Shown here: piece by piece, positions 6,846-8,904 of the stretch | How positions within the stretch are numbered: position 1 is the stretch's first letter | Layout: every line of letters starts with the position of its first letter | Source of the DNA: Desulfonatronaceae bacterium UBA663 | Lineage (GTDB): Bacteria; Desulfobacterota; Desulfovibrionia; Desulfovibrionales; Desulfonatronaceae | DNA length: 8,904 nt | NCBI GenBank assembly: GCA_002299865.1 | Contig: DBNV01000085.1 | Span: forward strand, 26,963 to 35,866 | Reading direction: 5' to 3' | Made by a program: the position numbers and the translations under genes | Notes under the pieces: model-generated | What the model was told of the DNA's origin: nothing | Database searches by the model: none | What the model saw: only the letters and a program-made list of their open reading frames with translations

Positions 6846-7226
6846 ATGGGTTACGACAAGAACATGCGCGTCCTGGTGGTGGATGATTTCTCCACCATGC
6901 GCCGGATCATCAAAAACATCCTGCGTCAACTGGGGTTCAACAATATTGTCGAGGCCGACGACGGCACCACAGCTTGGGAAGTACTGAACAAGGACCGCAT
7001 CGACTTCATTATTTCTGACTGGAACATGCCGAAAATGACCGGCATTGAGTTGTTACGCAAGGTCAGGGCCAGCGAGGAATTCGCGGATCTGCCCTTTTTG
7101 ATGGTCACGGCGGAAGGTTTGCAGGAAAACATCATCAAGGCCGTGCAGGCAAAGGTGTCCAATTACATAGTCAAACCGTTCACTCCGGAAACCCTTGGTC
7201 AAAAAATCGATAAGATCTTCACATGA
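6846..7226 (+). CDS. cheY: CheY-type single-domain response regulator
   Basis: CheY is a receiver-only protein that, when phosphorylated by CheA, binds the motor switch (FliM/FliN) and changes rotation. The 126-residue product has all receiver residues: acidic pair Asp13-Asp14, phosphoacceptor Asp58 (in SDWNMP), Thr88, Tyr107 and Lys110 (in VKPF). This matches the E. coli CheY set including the Trp after the phosphorylated Asp. No output domain follows. It has a strong ribosome site and its stop overlaps the fliL start as ATGA. No cheA, cheW, cheB or cheR lies in the window, so its kinase must be elsewhere. Position inside a flagellar operon favours a motor-binding role, but a role in assembly control cannot be ruled out. 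Confidence 0.95.
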   Translation: MGYDKNMRVLVVDDFSTMRRIIKNILRQLGFNNIVEADDGTTAWEVLNKDRIDFIISDWNMPKMTGIELLRKVRASEEFADLPFLMVTAEGLQENIIKAVQAKVSNYIVKPFTPETLGQKIDKIFT

Positions 7227-7963
7227 GTAGCAGGTCCGCGGATGTTGGTCCGGCGCGGGCCCCAAAAGTGAGCGTAGTGCATGGCTTAAGCTCCCCTCCT
7301 GACGGTTCCCCGGCGACCTTAAGTCCACTGGAGCGCGACGACCAGATTCTTGATCAGGAACCCGTTGCTGCCAAGGCGGCTCAGAAAGTCGCCCTGGATC
7401 TGGACGGCGCGCCCTTTCTGCAAGACGATCTTCCAGCAGATAAAGGAAACCTTGCTGACAAGGCCCCCACGCCCGTAAAACAAATCGCCGCTGAGCCCGA
7501 GGATTCGAAAAAAGGCAGACCTTCTCGAAAACTCATCATGCTCGGGATCTTGTTCGGTGTCTTGGCCGTCCTGATCTTGGCTGCGGCGGCAACATTCTGG
7601 CTGATCAAGCCGGCCGCGCCTCCCGAACAAGTTGAACTCCCTCTGCCTCCACCGCCGCAACCGGATAAACATTACACTGCACTGGAACCCTTTTGGGTGG
7701 CCTTTGACCAGGGCGATGAAGTGCGTTTTCTCTCCCTGAAAATGACTTTAGTCACCGAGGATCCCATGCTATCCCTGGAAATCCAGCGCAAAAACATCAT
7801 CTTGCGGGATGCCGCATACTATTTTCTGAACCATCGTCCGCTGCCCACCGTGAAACAGGCCGACGCCGCAGACGCCTTGAAGGACGATTTGTTGTCCGTT
7901 TTGAACCAACACCTCAGCCGTCCCCTCGACGGGGTGCTTATTGAGGAATTTCTGGTGCGGTAA
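7223..7963 (+). CDS. fliL: Flagellar basal body-associated protein FliL with long N-terminal extension
   Basis: FliL is a single-pass inner-membrane protein that surrounds and supports the stator units. The 246-residue product has three parts. Residues 1-102 are cytoplasmic, rich in Ala, Pro, Asp and Glu, and probably disordered. Residues 104-128 form one membrane helix. A proline-rich linker (LPLPPPPQP, 139-147) leads to the periplasmic FliL domain (about 151-246) with LEPFWVAF, then EVRFLSLKMTLV, then a helix with ILRDAAYYFL, and the ending VLIEEFLVR typical of the family. Classical FliL proteins have only a short cytoplasmic segment, so the extension is notable. The start overlaps the cheY stop (ATGA), consistent with coupling. 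The next gene begins directly after its stop. Confidence 0.88.
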   Translation: MSSRSADVGPARAPKVSVVHGLSSPPDGSPATLSPLERDDQILDQEPVAAKAAQKVALDLDGAPFLQDDLPADKGNLADKAPTPVKQIAAEPEDSKKGRPSRKLIMLGILFGVLAVLILAAAATFWLIKPAAPPEQVELPLPPPPQPDKHYTALEPFWVAFDQGDEVRFLSLKMTLVTEDPMLSLEIQRKNIILRDAAYYFLNHRPLPTVKQADAADALKDDLLSVLNQHLSRPLDGVLIEEFLVR

Positions 7964-8284
7964 ATGACGGCTCAGATTCAGCTCCCGGTGCTGCTTTCCC
8001 TGCTGCCCAAAGTAGGCAAACTGATTCAGGCGGAGCAGGATAGGCCAAGCATGCAACAGGCGTTGGCTGCGGAGCAGATGCGCGGTCTGCTTCGGCAGGA
8101 GTGCGAGCAGGTTTCGGAGCTGAAAAAAACCCAGGAAACTCTGCAGGTCAGGCCGGACGACGAGCGGGAACGGGACCGCCACGATCAACAGGCCCGCCAA
8201 GAACAAAAGCCACGCAAGAAGCAAGAGGAAGCAACGGGCTACGCCGACCCTTGGTCCGGTCAGATTATCAACATCAAGGTTTGA
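7964..8284 (+). CDS. Small charged protein of unknown function in the flagellar operon
   Basis: I do not recognise a named family. The 106-residue product is soluble, with no membrane segment or signal peptide. Residues about 5-60 could form helices, with many Gln, Glu and Leu. Residues about 60-90 are highly charged and low-complexity (runs of Arg, Asp, Glu, Lys, Gln). The end, DPWSGQIINIKV, is neat and hydrophobic/aromatic and looks like a short binding motif or final beta strand. The ATG follows the fliL stop directly (TAAATG), so translation is probably by reinitiation; GAGGA at 7943-7947 is rather far upstream. A similarly placed small gene follows fliL in the Desulfovibrio locus as I recall it, so it is likely a conserved flagellar accessory. 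The function is not known. Confidence 0.7.
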   Translation: MTAQIQLPVLLSLLPKVGKLIQAEQDRPSMQQALAAEQMRGLLRQECEQVSELKKTQETLQVRPDDERERDRHDQQARQEQKPRKKQEEATGYADPWSGQIINIKV

Positions 8285-8349
8285 ATGTGGGGCGCACCCC
8301 TCATGTCCCCGGCAACGTTTCGCTCCTGACTGCTCTAAAATGGACGACT

Positions 8350-8769
8350 ATGCACGCATCCTACTGGTTTATTCTGACCGTAATTCTTCTCCAACTGGTC
8401 CTCTTAGCCGGAGTGATCGTTTTTTTTCTGCGTCTGCGCCGCTCCGAACAACTTTTGACAAAATTACAACAAAACCAGCGGGAATTTTTAAAAAAAATCG
8501 AAAAAAGCTCGGAATTGGACCAACTATTCCTAGAGAATTTTATCGAACGCCAATCCGAGTTGCTGGTTTTGGATAAACAATTGGCGGAGCGGGAGCGGGA
8601 ATTGCGTCAGTTGTTGCAACAGGCTGAAGGCCTATCCCAATCCCCGGGCTTTCTTCGACAAATCATCCTCTCCGGGCGCCGCAAGGGCAAATCCGCCGAC
8701 GAGCTGGCTCGCGCCACCGGCTTGAGCGTCGATGAAGTGGAGATCATTCTGGAACAGGCCTCGCGCTGA
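8350..8769 (+). CDS. Single-pass membrane coiled-coil protein with C-terminal HTH-like motif (SwrB/DUF2802-like layout)
   Basis: The 139-residue product has an N-terminal membrane helix (about 5-27) with a basic stop (RLRR), so the rest should be cytoplasmic. A long, Leu/Gln/Glu/Lys-rich coiled coil follows (about 32-95). The end, residues 108-134 (SGRRKGKSADELARATGLS, then VDEVEIIL), reads like a helix-turn-helix. This layout resembles DUF2802 proteins of proteobacterial flagellar/chemotaxis loci and SwrB of the Bacillus fla/che operon, which helps activate flagellar export; the match is by architecture, not by search. ATG 8350 is preferred because it puts the membrane helix at the N terminus. 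In-frame TTG 8281 and GTG 8287 would add a non-hydrophobic leader. No clear ribosome site is seen. Homopolymers T8 (8420-8427) and A8 (8490-8497) lie inside the gene. Confidence 0.72.
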   Translation: MHASYWFILTVILLQLVLLAGVIVFFLRLRRSEQLLTKLQQNQREFLKKIEKSSELDQLFLENFIERQSELLVLDKQLAERERELRQLLQQAEGLSQSPGFLRQIILSGRRKGKSADELARATGLSVDEVEIILEQASR

Positions 8770-8820
8770 GCACGCTGCACGCCTCGAAAAACAACCGCAT
8801 CACCGCAGAGCCGACCTGTC

Positions 8821-8904
8821 ATGCCGCCTTTATTCCTGCCGGGATACGCCCATCCTGCTTTTCGCTCTCCATCCGCCAGGGACCGGGTGGATCAATTTCG
8901 CGCC
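8821..8904 (+). CDS. Possible start of a further gene, cut by the window edge
   Basis: An ATG at 8821 opens a frame that stays open for 28 codons to the window end (MPPLFLPGYAHPAFR, then polar). There is no good ribosome site, the other two + frames are also open from 8770 to the end, and two minus-strand frames read in from the edge before stopping. The product is not recognisable. Positions 8770-8820 show no clear terminator hairpin, so the transcript may continue. Confidence 0.22.
   Translation, partial: MPPLFLPGYAHPAFRSPSARDRVDQFRA

Noticed and set aside
6066..6929. 287-codon open frame on the minus strand across the end of flhG, fliA and the start of cheY
   Set aside because: It spans three well-supported genes on the other strand and its product has no recognisable domain.
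7187..7213. Possible sigma-28 promoter (ATCGATAA at 7206-7213) before fliL
   Set aside because: The -10-like half is fair, but the expected -35 position reads GGAAACCC with little match to TAAAGTTT, and the site is within cheY in a tightly coupled operon.
7918..7932. CCGTC/GACGG hairpin near the end of fliL as a terminator
   Set aside because: The stem is only 5 bp, no T-run follows, and it lies within coding sequence just before a directly abutting gene.
8101..8349. GTG start at 8101 giving a 222-residue version of the last membrane protein
   Set aside because: Its first 83 codons mostly overlap the small charged protein in another frame and read as low-complexity sequence; ATG 8350 places the membrane helix at the N terminus.
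8340..8576. 78-codon + frame starting at 8340
   Set aside because: It overlaps the membrane coiled-coil gene in another frame and has no domain signal or ribosome site.

Overview
The window is a compact, single-strand flagellar gene cluster from a Gram-negative, motile bacterium. By eye the base composition is moderately GC-rich, around the mid-50s percent. The gene order fliR-flhB-flhA-flhF-flhG-fliA-cheY-fliL, followed by two small uncharacterised genes, is the order I recall for Desulfovibrio-type sulfate reducers (Desulfovibrionales). I infer that group from gene order and protein style; I have not run a search.

Layout, all on the + strand. Positions 1-102 hold no clear gene but contain a sigma-54-like -24/-12 element. 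Positions 103-4157 encode three membrane parts of the flagellar type III export gate (FliR, FlhB, FlhA). Positions 4147-6076 encode the FlhF/FlhG pair that sets flagellar position and number. FliA (sigma-28) follows with a start nested inside the end of flhG. Then come a stand-alone CheY, a FliL with a long N-terminal cytoplasmic extension, a 106-residue charged soluble protein, and a 139-residue single-pass membrane protein with a coiled coil and a C-terminal helix-turn-helix-like motif. The last 135 bases hold no confident gene, only a frame that stays open to the edge.

How the genes work together: FlhF recruits or places the new flagellum and FlhG limits the number. FliR/FlhB/FlhA form the core of the secretion gate. 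FliA switches on late genes once the hook is complete. CheY-P would act on the motor switch, and FliL supports the stator. The two small downstream genes probably serve export or assembly, from position and architecture only. Tight spacing and overlaps (11 nt, ATGA, TAAATG, a 47-nt overlap) argue for one transcript with translational coupling.

The most notable points are: (1) FlhF has altered SRP-GTPase motifs and the adjacent FlhG lacks the usual N-terminal activator segment, which suggests a rewired FlhF/FlhG cycle; (2) FlhB carries NPMH in place of the NPTH autocleavage motif; (3) the last two small genes look like an undescribed flagellar accessory pair, one of them with a SwrB/DUF2802-like layout; (4) the predicted membrane-targeting tail of FlhG is dual-coding with the N terminus of FliA. 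Nothing here looks like a mobile element, CRISPR array or RNA gene.
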